64,000 nt of DNA, taken from assembly GCF_036323735.1 (NCBI RefSeq), contig NC_086031.1, forward strand, positions 34,789,725 through 34,853,724, written 5' to 3'. Origin of the DNA: Rattus norvegicus (lineage: Eukaryota > Chordata > Mammalia > Rodentia > Muridae). Below are positions 20,541 to 31,770 of this stretch, piece after piece (position 1 is the first letter of the stretch; each line of letters begins with the position of its first letter). Below the pieces are notes generated by a model that saw only the letters and a program-made list of their open reading frames with translations, searched no databases and was not told the DNA's origin. Both the position numbers and the translations under genes were made by a program.

Positions 20541-21274
20541 TTATGACCAGACTTACAATGGAGTCCGGCTTGAATTTGAATTGAGGGATAAGTAGAAATT
20601 GGGGAACAGTCTCATAGGATAACAGACAAAGACATACAATACTGTGTATCATTTGGTTGAAGAATAACTAGACACTTGGCTGGGCTCTCTTCTCTTTAAA
20701 TCCAATCTCTTTCCAAAGGTTCAGGAAATAAAGTAGGGAAAGATCCTTAGGCAGATGTGTGAGCACTTTGCATGTCTGTTCGAGGGGTTCTCTGGTGTTT
20801 TTTGAGCAGACAATTGAAGGCAACAGGAGAGGCAGACAAAATGAAAACCAAACAATACATTAGGGAACCTGGTTGTGTAGCCCAGTGAATGGACGAGAGA
20901 GTAGCCAGAAGGAGGGGGTCATAGGAGATGAGAACTTGGGCCTGTCTTGTACACTCGGAGTGATTTGAAATTTCAACCAGTGGTTCTTCTATTTTTAAGT
21001 GTTTAGTTAACATGTGTTAATTCCACACAATGGATTTCATTATAACATTTGCATGCATACAAATGTATTTTGATCATATTCACTTCATTACCCCCTATTG
21101 TCTCCCTTCCCCTGTCCCGGATCCCCTTTCTATTTCCAGCTAGTCTTCTCCCTTTACAGTCTAGACTTCTGCATGAGAGCTTACATGCTTAATTAGGGTT
21201 ACTTGGAGGAGTATCAGCAAGGCATTATTGACAGGACCGTGGGCAACATACCAGTCACTACTCCACTAAAGAAC

Positions 21275-21275
<1 letters not shown>
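20541..21275. other. Unannotated stretch
   Basis: No named repeat. The text at 21010-21150 (ttccacacaatggatttcattataac) may be old L1-derived sequence but cannot be assigned. Confidence 0.35.

Positions 21276-21314
<39 letters not shown>
21276..21314. repeat. (CA)n microsatellite
   Basis: About 38 bases of perfect CA. Confidence 0.95.
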
Positions 21315-21316
<2 letters not shown>

Positions 21317-21469
21317 CCACCCCTAACCCTCTAGCCACCACTGACTGCCTGTGAATTCCAAGGGAGGGATTACGTATTGTGAGTCCCTCCCCAACTCCAG
21401 CAGGAGAGTCCTGTGCCCAATGTTGTGCCGATGACTACAGATTTTTAACCCTCCTGCTATGGGAACATG

Positions 21470-21940
21470 AACTCTACTTCCCCTCCCCTTGAAAACGGTT
21501 CCATCTCAGTGACTAACCTTTAACGCTGGGCTGTGAGCAGATAGGTCACGACAGAACTTTCGGGGCTAGGACAGGATAAACAGTATTCTTCCTTGCCTGC
21601 CCTTTCTTTCTTAGGCTTCTTATGATTTAGAACTCAGCTGCAAGGCATGAGAAAGCCGAATTACCCCACAGATAGGCCACGGGGTTTGCTCACTCCAGCC
21701 CCAGCAGCAGTCCTAGGTGATAACCAGTATCAGCCTCAGACCTGTGAATCAGACAATCCCTAGAGGACCCCACCATCAGCAGCAGTCAACCTTCGCCTCC
21801 CCCACTTGGAGGCACTCGGAGCCAGACCAACGCTCTTCAGTCAGTTTTGCCTAATCTGCTGTTTTCGAGTAAAATAAATATTGTTGATATTTTTAGTCGC
21901 TGGCTTTGGGGGTGTTTTGTTACCCAGTGGAGGGTAACTT
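21470..21940 (+). mobile_element. MaLR MLT1-like LTR
   Basis: The 3' end 'gtcgctggctttgggggtgttttgttaccc' matches the ancient MLT1/MST LTR terminus, and 'actctacttcccctccccttgaa' fits its 5' half. These ERVL-MaLR LTRs predate the rodent lineage. Confidence 0.6.
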
Positions 21941-22154
21941 GAAGCAGCTGTTGTAGATGCCGGGGAGGCGTCACGCAAGCTGTTTATGCTTATGCATTTT
22001 CAGAAGGCATGATCTGGAAATCAAAATATTTGGACTGAACGTTCCCTACCCCATCACCCTCTCCGTTTTCTTACCGGCATTTATCACGATTGGCTATTGT
22101 AGTCTTCATTTGCTCCTGTATTGATTTATTTGGTGTGTGTTTGTTTTATTTCTT

Positions 22155-22290
22155 CCTCTCCCATTAGGATAGAAGCCCCTTAGTCTCCCTGATCTTGTTC
22201 ATCCTCCTCACTGCTATATCTGCTTACCCATTCTAGGGCCTGGCACATCATGATCACGTTGTAAACGTTTGTGGGATAATGAACAAGCAG
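22155..22290 (+). mobile_element. L2 3' end
   Basis: The run 'ataggatagaagcccctta', 'tcactgctatatctgc', 'agggcctggcacatcatgatc', 'taaacgtttgtggga' is the recognisable 3' terminus of an L2 LINE, an ancient family. Confidence 0.75.
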
Positions 22291-22439
22291 ATAAACACCA
22301 TGGAACTTGGACGTGTCCAATTTCATTGCACAGAAACCACGTTCAGAAAGCATGTGCCCAAGTTTTTAAAAAGAGAAAGAAAGAAAGAAAAAAATACTCA
22401 TACAATTTAGGTCTGCAAACGGAGGGGATGATTTCCCCT

Positions 22440-22835
22440 TTTTGTTTATTCATTGCCTGTGTATGTAAATGTGTGGAGCGCATGGATGGACGTGTGTTTG
22501 AATGTGTGCACATGTGGGTGAGTGCACATGTGTGTGCACAGGTGTATACGAGCATGGGTGTGGAGCCCCAAGGTTTACATTTGGTGTCTTCCTCAATCAC
22601 TTTCCACCTTATCTAATGAGGCAAAGTCTCTCATCTGACCCAGAGTGTCCTTTCAGTTAGCTAGCTAGCCAACTTACTCCTGGGACCCTTATCTCTGACT
22701 CCTGTAAGCTGGGATTGCAAGTAGACCAACCATCACATCCACCCAACATTAATGTGGGTTTCAAAGACACTAACTCCAATCCTTATTTTGTGTAGGATGT
22801 GCGCTGAGCATCTCCTCAGCCTGTGTTCATTTTTT
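22440..22835 (-). mobile_element. B4-type SINE
   Basis: GT-rich tail text then 'ggtgtcttcctcaatcac', 'ccttatctctgactcctgtaagctggg' and 'gagcatctcctcagcctg' on the plus strand, the reverse of a B4-type body and head. Confidence 0.6.
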
Positions 22836-23091
22836 TCTGTTATGAACTGGACCTAAGCAGTCCATGCTGGTGTTGAGATGCCCACTTTAGCGGGGTTCAC
22901 AGAAAAGGAATCATCTTTGGGTCCCTACTCTGACAAGCATGGATGTCTTCAATCTCATCAGAGCACAGTAGGTCCACAGGCAGACAGCCCCACTCGCCAT
23001 CAAGGGAGCACTATACAAGCTTACACAAGCTTACGACTTTATCTCTCTAGTCACAGTGTTAAAGGGAAATAACCAAGCTATAACTTTGGGT

Positions 23092-23120
<29 letters not shown>
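23092..23120. repeat. (CA)n microsatellite
   Basis: About 29 bases of CA, continuing as 'gcacgcacaagcacacgcac'. Confidence 0.93.
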
Positions 23121-23124
<4 letters not shown>

Positions 23125-23149
23125 GCACAAGCACACGCACAAGTGCATG

Positions 23150-23620
23150 CATGATCCTCAGTCCTCTAGCATCGAAAAGCACAGATATTTTTTATCATTC
23201 CAAAGTCTGGAAAGTTCAGGATCAAGGTACTAGAGATCTAAAGCCCAGAGAGAATCAGCTATAACTCACTGTGTATCATCACGTCTCAGAATAGACCTCG
23301 TAGTTCTGGGACCTCTTACAAGGGCTGGGACCCCACTCACAAGGGCCCTATCCTTGTAATTCTCTTGCCTCTGCCTCCTTCAGCAAACTCTGCAAGCTTG
23401 TACCACCTGCAAAATCCATTCTCATAACCAAATAATTCCTAAATACTTCATCTTCTAATATAATCATATTTGTGATTGAGTTTTAATAAATGTATAGTAG
23501 CAGAGATTCAAACTATAGTTTCCACTCCTGTAGTTGTTTAACAAACTCTTCCTGCTCTCACTCTCTACGTAGATAAGTGGTATCTGTACATGTATGTGCA
23601 TCATGTTACACAGAGATATT
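23150..23620. other. Unannotated stretch
   Basis: No confident element; nothing coding. Confidence 0.35.
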
Positions 23621-23624
23621 TAAA

Positions 23625-23795
23625 TGTGTGTGCATGCACAGGCACGTACCGTGACACCCTTGTGGAAGCCAGAGGATGACTTTTGTGTGTTGATCCTCTC
23701 CTTCCACCCTGTGTGTCCCTAGGATCGAACTCAAGTTGTCAGACTTGGTGGCAAGGATCTTTACCTGCTGGATCATCTTACCTGACCATCTACCC
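23625..23795 (-). mobile_element. B3-type SINE
   Basis: Plus-strand text 'gaagccagaggatgactt', 'ggatcgaactcaagttgtcagac' and 'ttggtggcaaggatctttacc' is the standard reverse B3 body. Confidence 0.8.
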
Positions 23796-24169
23796 TCTCA
23801 TATGGAACATATACTGTACATGACAAGATAAAAACTATAAGCACATGGGAAGAGAAAGGGGTTATTTACTTGAGAATCTGGTTGAAGCCTCTACCAGCAT
23901 AGAACCATCAGTTCTGACAATTAACAATATATACCTAAAGCCTTTCTCCTTTCCCAATTACAGATCTATAACTTTCTAGAAATCTCATTAGAAACCACTC
24001 GCACAATCCTCGTGGCTTCTGGTTTTATCATATCAGACTGATAGATACCTCACCCAAGGTACCACCCTATACTCTCACTTTTGAAGAGAGAAATGGCAAA
24101 AAGAACAGGTGTTTTTAGCAACCCTTTTGAGGTGTCATCTGAAAGTCACCCAAATGTGGCTAGCACTAA

Positions 24170-24450
24170 GGCACTTAATTGTGACTCTCCTTTGGGGACC
24201 CTTCACCCACACTTGGATGTGCCTTATTCTTCCCCTTGACCACTGTGCTTAAAACAGGTTTCTGTTTTGTCCTGTTTTTAAATAAGTTGTGCCTCTCTCA
24301 TTGAGAATCCCACTCTCATGCTCCGAGGTGGAATTTTTGGTCTTTCTTTGATCACCTTTCTTTCTATTTTTAATAAACTCTATTCTAACTTTATAATGGC
24401 TTGTTCTGGAGTCCTTTATTTCTGGAAGCCAAGGATCTAGTTTTACCTAA
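24170..24450 (+). mobile_element. Probable LTR fragment
   Basis: The segment ends with 'tatttttaataaactctattctaac', a polyadenylation region typical of LTRs, after a C/T-rich stretch. Neither end nor family could be fixed. Confidence 0.4.
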
Positions 24451-25649
24451 GGAACTGTCCCTGAAAGATTAAAGGACGTCCACTTGCCTGGCTGCAGGCT
24501 CCACTGTGGAGCTGCCCCTCTCTGCATGAGGCTGCAGAAACACTACATGGGTACTACACAGCCGAGGGTAGTGTGTGCACAGTCTATTGGAAAATAAGCA
24601 GGACCCAGCTCTCTCTGAAGAGAAGGGTAAAGGACTTGAGAACTCTCAGGGACGTTGAGTACCTAGCCATGTGGCCAAGGATTTGTGGTCACATAAAGGC
24701 CTGGACAGACCCCCATGGGCGGGCCCACCATTAAAGGCATCCTTCATCCCAACTTCTTCAACACAAGGTCTCTCCCTTCTCCCCAACTTTAGTCATCTTT
24801 GCCTTGGGCCCAAAAAGAGTACTTGAGACTTAGAAGGAAGCTCTCATTTGATTTCCAAAAGTTCTCATGATCTGGGGCCCAGGGAAGACAGCACCATGCC
24901 TTTTTGGAACCCGTAGCTTTCTCCTCCTAGCTTTCTCCTCCTTTGTAGAAAAAGCTGAGGTTGGAGCAAGGAGTTCACCAATGACAGGCCCCAAATCAAT
25001 TTTAACTGGATACTCCTGGCAGGATAAAATGTTTGTGTTGTAATATTGTCTCCATAAAAGGTACTGTAGTATTTAAAAACCAGGATCGATCCCTCAGTGA
25101 GTGTCATAAATCCTCACGGGATTTGAAACCCTGACCACAGAGGACAGGGCAGGATGCTATCCATCTTTCTATTTCCTAGGCCACCCACAGGAGAAGGGCC
25201 CGAGGTTCCACCCAATGTCAAAGAGAGATGCTAGAATTCCCCAGTGTCACAGAAGAACTGGAGAAAAACTGTTGGAACTAAGGAATCGAAATACGAGGGG
25301 AGATCGCCCCCTTACTTTTATTAGGCCTTGTTCAGAATCAATACAAGCCCCAGGGCCCAGGATGCTTCGCACTGAAAGGGAGTACATGCTTTCCCTCCTA
25401 AAAGGAAATCAGGCCCCTTAAGTAAAACAGATGTTAGCGCTGAGCTCCCAGCCCCCTCCGGCTTCCACTAGTCCCAGCTATTGTCAGAGGCACAGAAAAA
25501 GCTCTCCCAGAAACCCAAGATTTCGAGTTTAGTAGAATTGTGAGCCCCATCTCCTTCCTTAGCTCACAGAAGTGTTCCTTTCTGTTTACCAGGAAGAGAA
25601 CTGGGGGTTGGGGGAGACTGAGGGGAGGAGGCAGCCAGACTGTTCGCAG
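24451..25649. other. Unannotated unique stretch
   Basis: 1.2 kb in which I recognise no repeat. Sequence from about 25200 keeps more CpGs and leads into the conserved-element candidate. The opposing frames 25434-25850 (minus, 138 residues) and 25540-25923 (plus, 127 residues) overlap each other and show no domain. Confidence 0.45.
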
Positions 25650-26570
25650 AGGATTTGGAGATACAGCGGAGACTGAATGGAGAAGATTTTCATTTCCTGT
25701 GTTATGCGGCGCAAATAATATCAGTATGAAAAACCTGGCAGGGAGATGGGAGATAGCAGTTTTTACATTGATAAGTATTTGTTCATTTCCTAACAACAAA
25801 AAGAAATATAAATCTCTCCAGAAATTAAATAGCCTGGCTTGTTGGAGCACTTTTTTTTTTGTGGGGCTGCTGCGTGCGGGGCTGGCTCCCTTTCTGGGCC
25901 CCCGCGCAGATAATCGAGGCTAGGCTATCACCTGGGATCACGCGGGCTGTGGGGGCCCAGCTCGCAGGGCCCAAGTCTCCTACTTTTTTTTTTTCCCTGT
26001 CACTTATTTTCTCGGCGGGCCCGATTTGCATTTTAATGGAAGTAGTTTATAGACTTCTCTGCAGCCTTTGCCGAGCCACAAGTGGCATCATTAAGTGAGC
26101 TAAGCCGGATTAATGCCGATAGTAAAGTCAGATAATACAATAACAGCGGCCTCCATTCCATTTGCATTAGGTGAGGAACGCGGGGCTGCCTGGTGCCTAG
26201 CGATAATTTGTAAGCGCGATATGTTGTACTTGAGAGGATAAGATTAAATTTAGTGGGTTTAACTGTCATCCCGGTAAGTCAATTACTTCATCTTTTCAGC
26301 CTTTGAATTTCTTTTATAAATAAAATAAATGGAATATTGAGCTGCTCCCGCAGCCATTTCGAGCTCCCATGAAGAATTACACAGGCTGGGCCAAATAAAT
26401 AAATAAATAAAAAGGCTTCGGATTGAGCTCCATAAACAAAATATAAACTCCATTCAGGTACCAATGTGGCGGCAGCCCCGAAATATTGTCCGTCTCTCAT
26501 ATCACAAGCATGACGGATTCCATTGTGGCTTCAGTTTTTCCATAATAGGAAATATTTATGTCGCGCCTGG
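25650..26570. promoter_or_regulatory. Candidate conserved non-coding element 2
   Basis: Nine hundred bases without any transposon trace, mixing a GC-rich CpG-containing core (25860-25980) with AT-rich flanks. Two exact octamers ATTTGCAT lie at 26024-26031 and 26160-26167, a bicoid/OTX-type GGATTAATG at 26107-26115, and many TAAT cores and CpGs persist (ccggattaatgccgatag, taagcgcgatatg, ttatgtcgcgcctggg). This is the profile of a deeply conserved developmental enhancer; conservation itself cannot be checked from one sequence. Confidence 0.55.
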
Positions 26571-26880
26571 GTCTTTTCTATCCCTATCCTCCCATTGTAG
26601 GAGGCAAACACAAGCAGACACAGCCATGGGCTTCCTACCTACCCCTCCTTCCCTCCCCTGTCTTTTCTTGCCCCAATGCTAAGTATTTAGCTATCTGGAG
26701 GATAGGAAGGAAGCCCCATGACCCAGGGGCTCGCATCCAATTTCCAGGGCGCCTCAGATAAACGGGAACAACTTCCTTCCCATCTTCCTCTTCCGGACCA
26801 TGGACTAGGGCCCTGGAGATGGATTTTCTGCTAAAGAGTTGAGCTAGGGAAATCATGATAGGTTCTTAGAGAAGCTGGGA
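26571..26880. other. Unannotated flank of the element
   Basis: Unique sequence with no named repeat. Confidence 0.4.
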
Positions 26881-26924
26881 GGGGGGATGAAGCTACAGGA
26901 CAACAAAGAGAAAAAGAACTGTCA

Positions 26925-27090
26925 AGAAGGAAGAAAGGAAGGAAGGGCTATAGTAAAAGACAGGAAGAAGAAATGGAGGGAAGGGACAGAAAGAAGGCAG
27001 GGTGAAGTACTAGGGGATAGAGACAGACACAGGAAGGAAAGGAGAAAGAGGGAGAGAGAAAGGAAGGAAAGATACAGAAAGAGAAGAATC
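26925..27090. repeat. Purine-rich (GGAA/GAAA) tract
   Basis: Mostly G and A with few C/T interruptions. The Lys/Arg-rich 95-residue frame over it is an artefact. Confidence 0.85.
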
Positions 27091-27420
27091 AAGCATTCAA
27101 AACCTGCTGGCAGGCGCCAATCAGTAAGAGACATCTTTAAGAGATTCAGATCTATTGGCCTCCTAGTACTCTAAGAGACATGCTCACTAAGGACAAAACA
27201 AAACCCAACAAAATAACAAAGACAATGGCATGAATACATAAATAAGCAAGTAGGTGAAGAGCTAGAGAGGCAAAAGGCAGAATCTGTGTGGCCTCCAATT
27301 TGATAGGTAGCCAAGGATTGACCTTGGACTTCTGACCACCCCTCCCCCTCACCTCCCAAGGTATTGCTAAAAAACTGACGACAATATTGCCTGTATTTAA
27401 AGCATTGTCTATTGCACTGT
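27091..27420. other. Unannotated stretch
   Basis: Includes 'aggtagccaaggattgaccttgg', a possible scrap of a B1/B4 SINE; nothing else. Confidence 0.35.
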
Positions 27421-27610
27421 GTGTATATGTGCATGCATATGCATTTTGATGCACACATGCATGTGGAGGGCAGAGTGGGTGTCAGATGTCTTCTGTCTCC
27501 TTCACCTTAGGTGGTCAGGCAGGGTTTCTCACCCAGACTGAAGCTCGCCATTTTTAAGTCACGTGTTCTGACCAGGGAGCCCCCATAATCCTCGTGACCC
27601 TCCTCCGAAT
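27421..27610 (-). mobile_element. SINE remnant, B3/B4-type
   Basis: Plus-strand text 'gtatatgtgcatgcatatgc', 'tggagggcagagtgggtgtcagatg', 'ggtcaggcagggtttctcacc' is a worn reverse SINE body and tail. Confidence 0.5.
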
Positions 27611-27619
27611 GCCGGAGTC

Positions 27620-28030
27620 ACAGACAGGTGTGCCCACGTTTGGCTTGCATGTGCCTGCTGGGGCTTTGAACACGGTTCCTTTCACTTTCACAGCCAACTC
27701 TCACCTGACGTGCTATTTGACCAATCAAATGTCTATTACGTCTGATAGCGTTTTGATATCTAAGGCATCGTCTTTGTCGATGCTGAGTCCTCCAGAAGCC
27801 GTTTACAGAGGCCACAATCAGGAATCCTGAGCCAGTAAATAGAAATCGTAATGAGAGGGGTCTGCGTGTGTGCATGTGTGTCTCTCTGACTTCATTCCAA
27901 AGCCAAAGATATAAATGACTTTTAGATTGTCCCTTGTTTTGTATTATCCACGCCTCTGCCCTTCACTAGTGCAGATAATCGAGAGCTCACTGTACTGTGA
28001 TTAATTATATGGCCAGGGCTGACAGCCAAG
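27620..28030. promoter_or_regulatory. Candidate conserved non-coding element 3
   Basis: Repeat-free and CpG-retaining (attacgtctgatagcg, gcatcgtctttgtcgatgc, agaaatcgtaatgag), with homeodomain-like sites (gtgattaattatatgg near 27998) and 'gcagataatcgagagc', a GATA-type site. It follows element 2 by about 1 kb and may be part of the same regulatory cluster. Function is inferred. Confidence 0.45.
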
Positions 28031-28114
28031 AGTCACCGAGAGCAGAGGATTTCAGGTCTTTCCAAAGGTGGAAGGATTCTGTTTGCCCCTTCCACTGTTT
28101 CATTGGTTCTGGCC

Positions 28115-28340
28115 TTGACCAAGTGTCACTCTGTGCCAGGCTTCCTACCTTTTACCTATAACCTTCTGTGTAACCCTCTGAGCATGGCATGCCTAGACAC
28201 TGAGGACTTACATTGTCTCCATCTCAGAATGAAGCAAACAGAGGTCAGAGAGGTAATGATCTTCCTGTTCCCAAGTTAGAAAGACTCACAAACATCCAAT
28301 AAGATACCATCAGTGAATTGATCTGGGACTTCCGTGTATT
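28115..28340 (+). mobile_element. MIR SINE
   Basis: The order 'gtgtcactctgtgccaggc', 'ttgtctccatctcagaatgaag', 'caaacagaggtcagagaggtaatgatc' follows the MIR consensus (tRNA-like body then core). An ancient insertion. Confidence 0.75.
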
Positions 28341-28585
28341 GTCCAAGAACCACAGACACTAAATGTATTTCGTTTCATTACTGTAGTGTCCCTTTAATGG
28401 CTTCAACCCCGAACCTCACATGTTTCATAGGTTTTTCATGTAGATAGCATGAAGTCTGACGGCTGACCAGTAAAGCAAACTTTGATCTTTCGGGACTATG
28501 TTCAAGCACAAGCCTCAGCTGTCGGCTAAGGATGTTGCTGGTTGCTTAGGTGGCAGTGGCCACATGTTCCCTTTCAACCCTCTTA

Positions 28586-28587
<2 letters not shown>

Positions 28588-28636
<49 letters not shown>
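28588..28636. repeat. (GT)n microsatellite
   Basis: About 48 bases of perfect GT. Confidence 0.95.
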
Positions 28637-28637
<1 letters not shown>

Positions 28638-28905
28638 GCATGCTCACATAGAAACTAGAAGTTGGACTTCAGTGTCTTCTCTTTTATTTCTCTACCTTAT
28701 TTTATTTGGAGACACGGTCTTTAAGCCAGGAGCTCACCCACAGGCTGGATTGGTTAAGACTGGCCGCTCTGGCAAGCACCGGAGAACCTCCTATGTCTGT
28801 GCAGTGCTGGGATTAGCTCTCCCAAGCTTGGCTGTTCACATGGGTGGTGCAGATCCTCACGCTTGTGAAGAAATCACTTCACTGGCTGAGCCATCTCCAT
28901 AGCCC
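28637..28905 (-). mobile_element. B4-type SINE
   Basis: Plus-strand 'ggagacacggtctttaagccagg', 'gcagtgctgggattagctc' and 'cttcactggctgagccatctcc' are the reversed body and tRNA-like head. Confidence 0.7.
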
Positions 28906-29456
28906 ACCTGTCCCCAGTGAGTGCTTGTCCTTAGCAAGGGGGAGAAAAGGTACCAGCCATACCCTGAACATACCCTGCCCAAGTCCAAGAGATTAGCACT
29001 TTTATTTCTTGGCACAGAGGGGAGCCTGGGGACTAGGAAATGAAGAGGGCTCAAAGTCACCTGTGCCGTGTGGGCCTCAGAGTTCACACTCCTCCAGCTC
29101 CGTGGAAGCCCAGCACAGATCCACAGTAGTATTTACACAATGCCAGTGAACTTCACAAGATGTCAGCCTGTGTCTGTGTTACGTCACGAAGCTGGGCAGT
29201 GGGTTTTTGGGGCCATTATCCCGAGAATTCAGGTCTTCTGTGAATTATTCTCTGACTGAGTCAAAACAAGCAAATAAGCTTTCGTGTTGCTTGTTTGAGG
29301 CCTAAATATTCCTCACTTTTTATCTCTAATGCTACCATTTCACATTTTCTCACTCTTATTCCTACCTCTATACTAGTCCTAGGTGTGGTTTAAAAGCCAT
29401 CCCATGGAAGAAAAGTTTCTTTAAGTGACCTTAAATTGCCCGTTTCTGTATCTCAG
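28906..29456. other. Unannotated unique stretch
   Basis: No repeat recognised; nothing coding. Confidence 0.4.
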
Positions 29457-29498
29457 TGTTGTGCTTATACGTTCTTAGCTGCACATATACTCTCCTGT

Positions 29499-29500
<2 letters not shown>

Positions 29501-29548
<48 letters not shown>
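29501..29548. repeat. (CA)n microsatellite
   Basis: About 48 bases of perfect CA. Confidence 0.95.
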
Positions 29549-29551
<3 letters not shown>

Positions 29552-29692
29552 CTTTCTATCGCTTTTCAATTATATTTTATTTACTTGCTGAGGGTGAAGT
29601 GTGTGGGCATGCCACTTGAGTTCCCCAAATCAAACTCAAATCATCAGATTTGACAGCAAATGTCCTTACCCGCTGAGCCATTCCGTCAGAGT
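29549..29692 (-). mobile_element. B3-type SINE
   Basis: Plus-strand 'caaactcaaatcatcagatttgacagc' and 'ttacccgctgagccattccg' are the reverse of B-box and head. Confidence 0.75.
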
Positions 29693-29696
29693 TATT

Positions 29697-29905
29697 TCAA
29701 TTTTTCTTTAATTAATTATCACTGTATGTTCTCAAGATATGTGTGAATGCAGGCGCAAGTATAATATGGTGTGTGTGTAGAGGTCTAAAGACACCTTCTG
29801 GGAGTCTGATCTCTCCTTCCCACCATGAGTTCTGAGACTTAAACACAGGTCATCAAATTTACTTATCAAGAACCTTTACCCATTAAGCTGCCTGGCTAGA
29901 GCTTT
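29697..29905 (-). mobile_element. Second B3-type SINE, tandem
   Basis: A separate, more diverged reverse B3 directly follows: 'gtgtgtagaggtctaaagac', 'cacaggtcatcaaatttac', 'ttacccattaagctgcctggc'. Confidence 0.65.
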
Positions 29906-30033
29906 TTATGATCATCACTACTACTTAAATTTTGTTTTCCCCACAACTAATGAGAAAAATCTCATCAACATGTACCCCATTGTAGAGTCTTCTCATGAAT
30001 TGGAGGGAAATTACTTTACTAATTTATTTTTGT

Positions 30034-30036
<3 letters not shown>

Positions 30037-30064
<28 letters not shown>
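30037..30064. repeat. (CA)14 microsatellite
   Basis: Perfect CA of 28 bases. Confidence 0.95.
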
Positions 30065-30066
<2 letters not shown>

Positions 30067-30074
30067 GCCACAGT

Positions 30075-30450
30075 AAAACAGAATTAAATGGACTCCATCA
30101 TTTTAGAGCTCAGTTCCACGAATAGCTTGCCCCCCGGCTGTTTTATTACCACTCAGTCTCACGAAACCCTTCTAAAGAGCTGACATTACAGTTTTTCATT
30201 TCATCCTCAGGAACATTCTTCTAATAATAATATTTCCCAATGCCGACACCGTTTTGAGGTTTGCTTCTGTGAGAGGTGGGAGTGTTAATCCGCGTCCCAA
30301 GCCTGCGTGTTCCTGCAGATATCAGTGTCCCATTTTCTCTAAAATTAGCAATGTCACGCAAGCTTTCCGATGCTGTAATTACAACAGCAACAGACCAGAA
30401 AAGCTCCCAACACCCACCCTATCTTGGGACCAGCCATCTGCAAATTCAGG
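30075..30450. promoter_or_regulatory. Candidate conserved non-coding element 4
   Basis: Repeat-free, with retained CpGs (tgccgacaccgttttgagg, taatccgcgtcccaag, aatgtcacgcaagc) and AT-rich homeodomain-like sites (ctaataataatatttccc, ctgtaattacaacagc). It resembles the other candidates but is shorter. Confidence 0.4.
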
Positions 30451-30464
30451 TTTTCCTTTCCTTT

Positions 30465-30645
30465 TCTTTTTTCGTGTGTATGTATGTGCAGTGTATGCAT
30501 CCATACGTTTGCATGTGTATGGGCGCTCATGTTAGCTCATCTGCAGACTAAGTTTAGGTGCCTTCCTTGATCGCTCTCTGCTTTATACACTGAGGCATGT
30601 TCTCTCACTTGGAACCTAGAGCCACCAAACCACTGTCCCAGCCCC
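30465..30645 (-). mobile_element. B4-type SINE remnant
   Basis: Plus-strand GT-rich tail text then 'ggtgccttccttgatcgctctctg' and 'tgaggcatgttctctcac'; the head is lost. Confidence 0.55.
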
Positions 30646-31207
30646 ACCTCTCTCCCCTTCACTTCTGCCTCTCACAATTGCCCTCTGCTTGAGTTCTAGT
30701 CTCTTAATCTCCCAACACAATGCAAGTTAGGCCTCCTTAATGCGTCATTACTATCGGCTGACTGAATGTGTCAGTGCCTGAACCAACATTGACTTCCTAC
30801 CTTCTCTTTGAGGTACCAGGTCACAAATTGAGTTAGTAGATACCATGGACTCAAGAAATACTGCTGAAATCTTACAGGAAGCAAAGAGAACAGCCATCTG
30901 TAGAGATGTGGAAAAAGCTGAGGCATATCCTTCCCCTAGATACATGCCCTGTTTCTCTGGCTTAGAATGCCCAAAATATCAGCTCCTTGGGCTTAAAGCC
31001 ATATGGTTGAACAAATGGACAGACTCTTTCCTCATCAAATATTCTTCTTTAGTGTCTACCATTTCCTGGTAGAGATCAAGACTTCCTGGTACAGTCAAAG
31101 CTCCCTTTTGCCTCCCTCAGTCCCAGCCCCTGTGAATCAATCTATCAATGATGGTTATAGCCTAGGATAGCTTAGTTCTGTCCAGCCTTAGACACATACC
31201 TTAGTTT
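30646..31207. other. Unannotated unique stretch
   Basis: No repeat recognised; short frames only. Confidence 0.4.
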
Positions 31208-31435
31208 TGGTTTAGGGGTTTTAAAAAAGATTTTAATTTTTGTTTTAACTATGTGTGGGGTTGGGAGGGCTTGAACATGAATGAGATGTCCTAAGAAGCC
31301 AGAAGAGGGACTCAAATCTGCTGGAGATAGAGTTACAGGTGGTTGTGAACCACCTGACATGGGTACTGGAAACCAAACGTGGATCCTTAGCAAGAGCAAC
31401 AAACATTCTTTTCTCCTGAGCCACCTCTCCAGGCC
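31208..31435 (-). mobile_element. B3A/B2-type SINE
   Basis: Plus-strand 'agaagccagaagagggactc', 'gttacaggtggttgtgaacc' and 'ctcctgagccacctctccaggccc' form a complete reverse element with an AT-rich tail at the left. Confidence 0.85.
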
Positions 31436-31441
31436 CTTGTC

Positions 31442-31545
31442 TTTTTTTTTTTTTTTTTTGAGAAAAGTTATCATTTTAGCCCTGGCTGGCCTAGAACTCA
31501 CTATGTAATATGCCGCAGTCTCCCAAATGTTGCGCACACACACAC
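31442..31545 (-). mobile_element. B1 SINE fragment
   Basis: A T-run at 31442-31459 (poly-A on the minus strand) followed by 'ccctggctggcctagaactcac'. It abuts the B3A element. Confidence 0.75.
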
Positions 31546-31639
31546 ATATCTGGAATTATGTTTGGGTTCACCCCCTCAAGAGTTAAACAGAAGCCACTTG
31601 TTGCATCTTGCTCAAAAGTGTTGCCAGACTCTCGATGTA

Positions 31640-31770
31640 CCCTAGGACATCATGGGAACTCAATAAGATTTGCTGAATGAATAAACAAACTAAACTACAG
31701 TTCTTTAACGACCTGAAATATCATATGTAGTGAATAAATATTTATTGAATGAAATACATAAGTGTAACTA
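31640..31770 (+). mobile_element. L2/MIR-like 3'-end fragments
   Basis: Two L2-end-like motifs are present: 'gggaactcaataagatttgctgaatgaat' and 'gaataaatatttattgaatg'. Confidence 0.5.

Noticed and set aside
25860..25985. CpG-island promoter
   Set aside because: The CpG-rich stretch is only ~120 bp and lacks length, TSS motifs or a following exon; better read as part of a conserved element.
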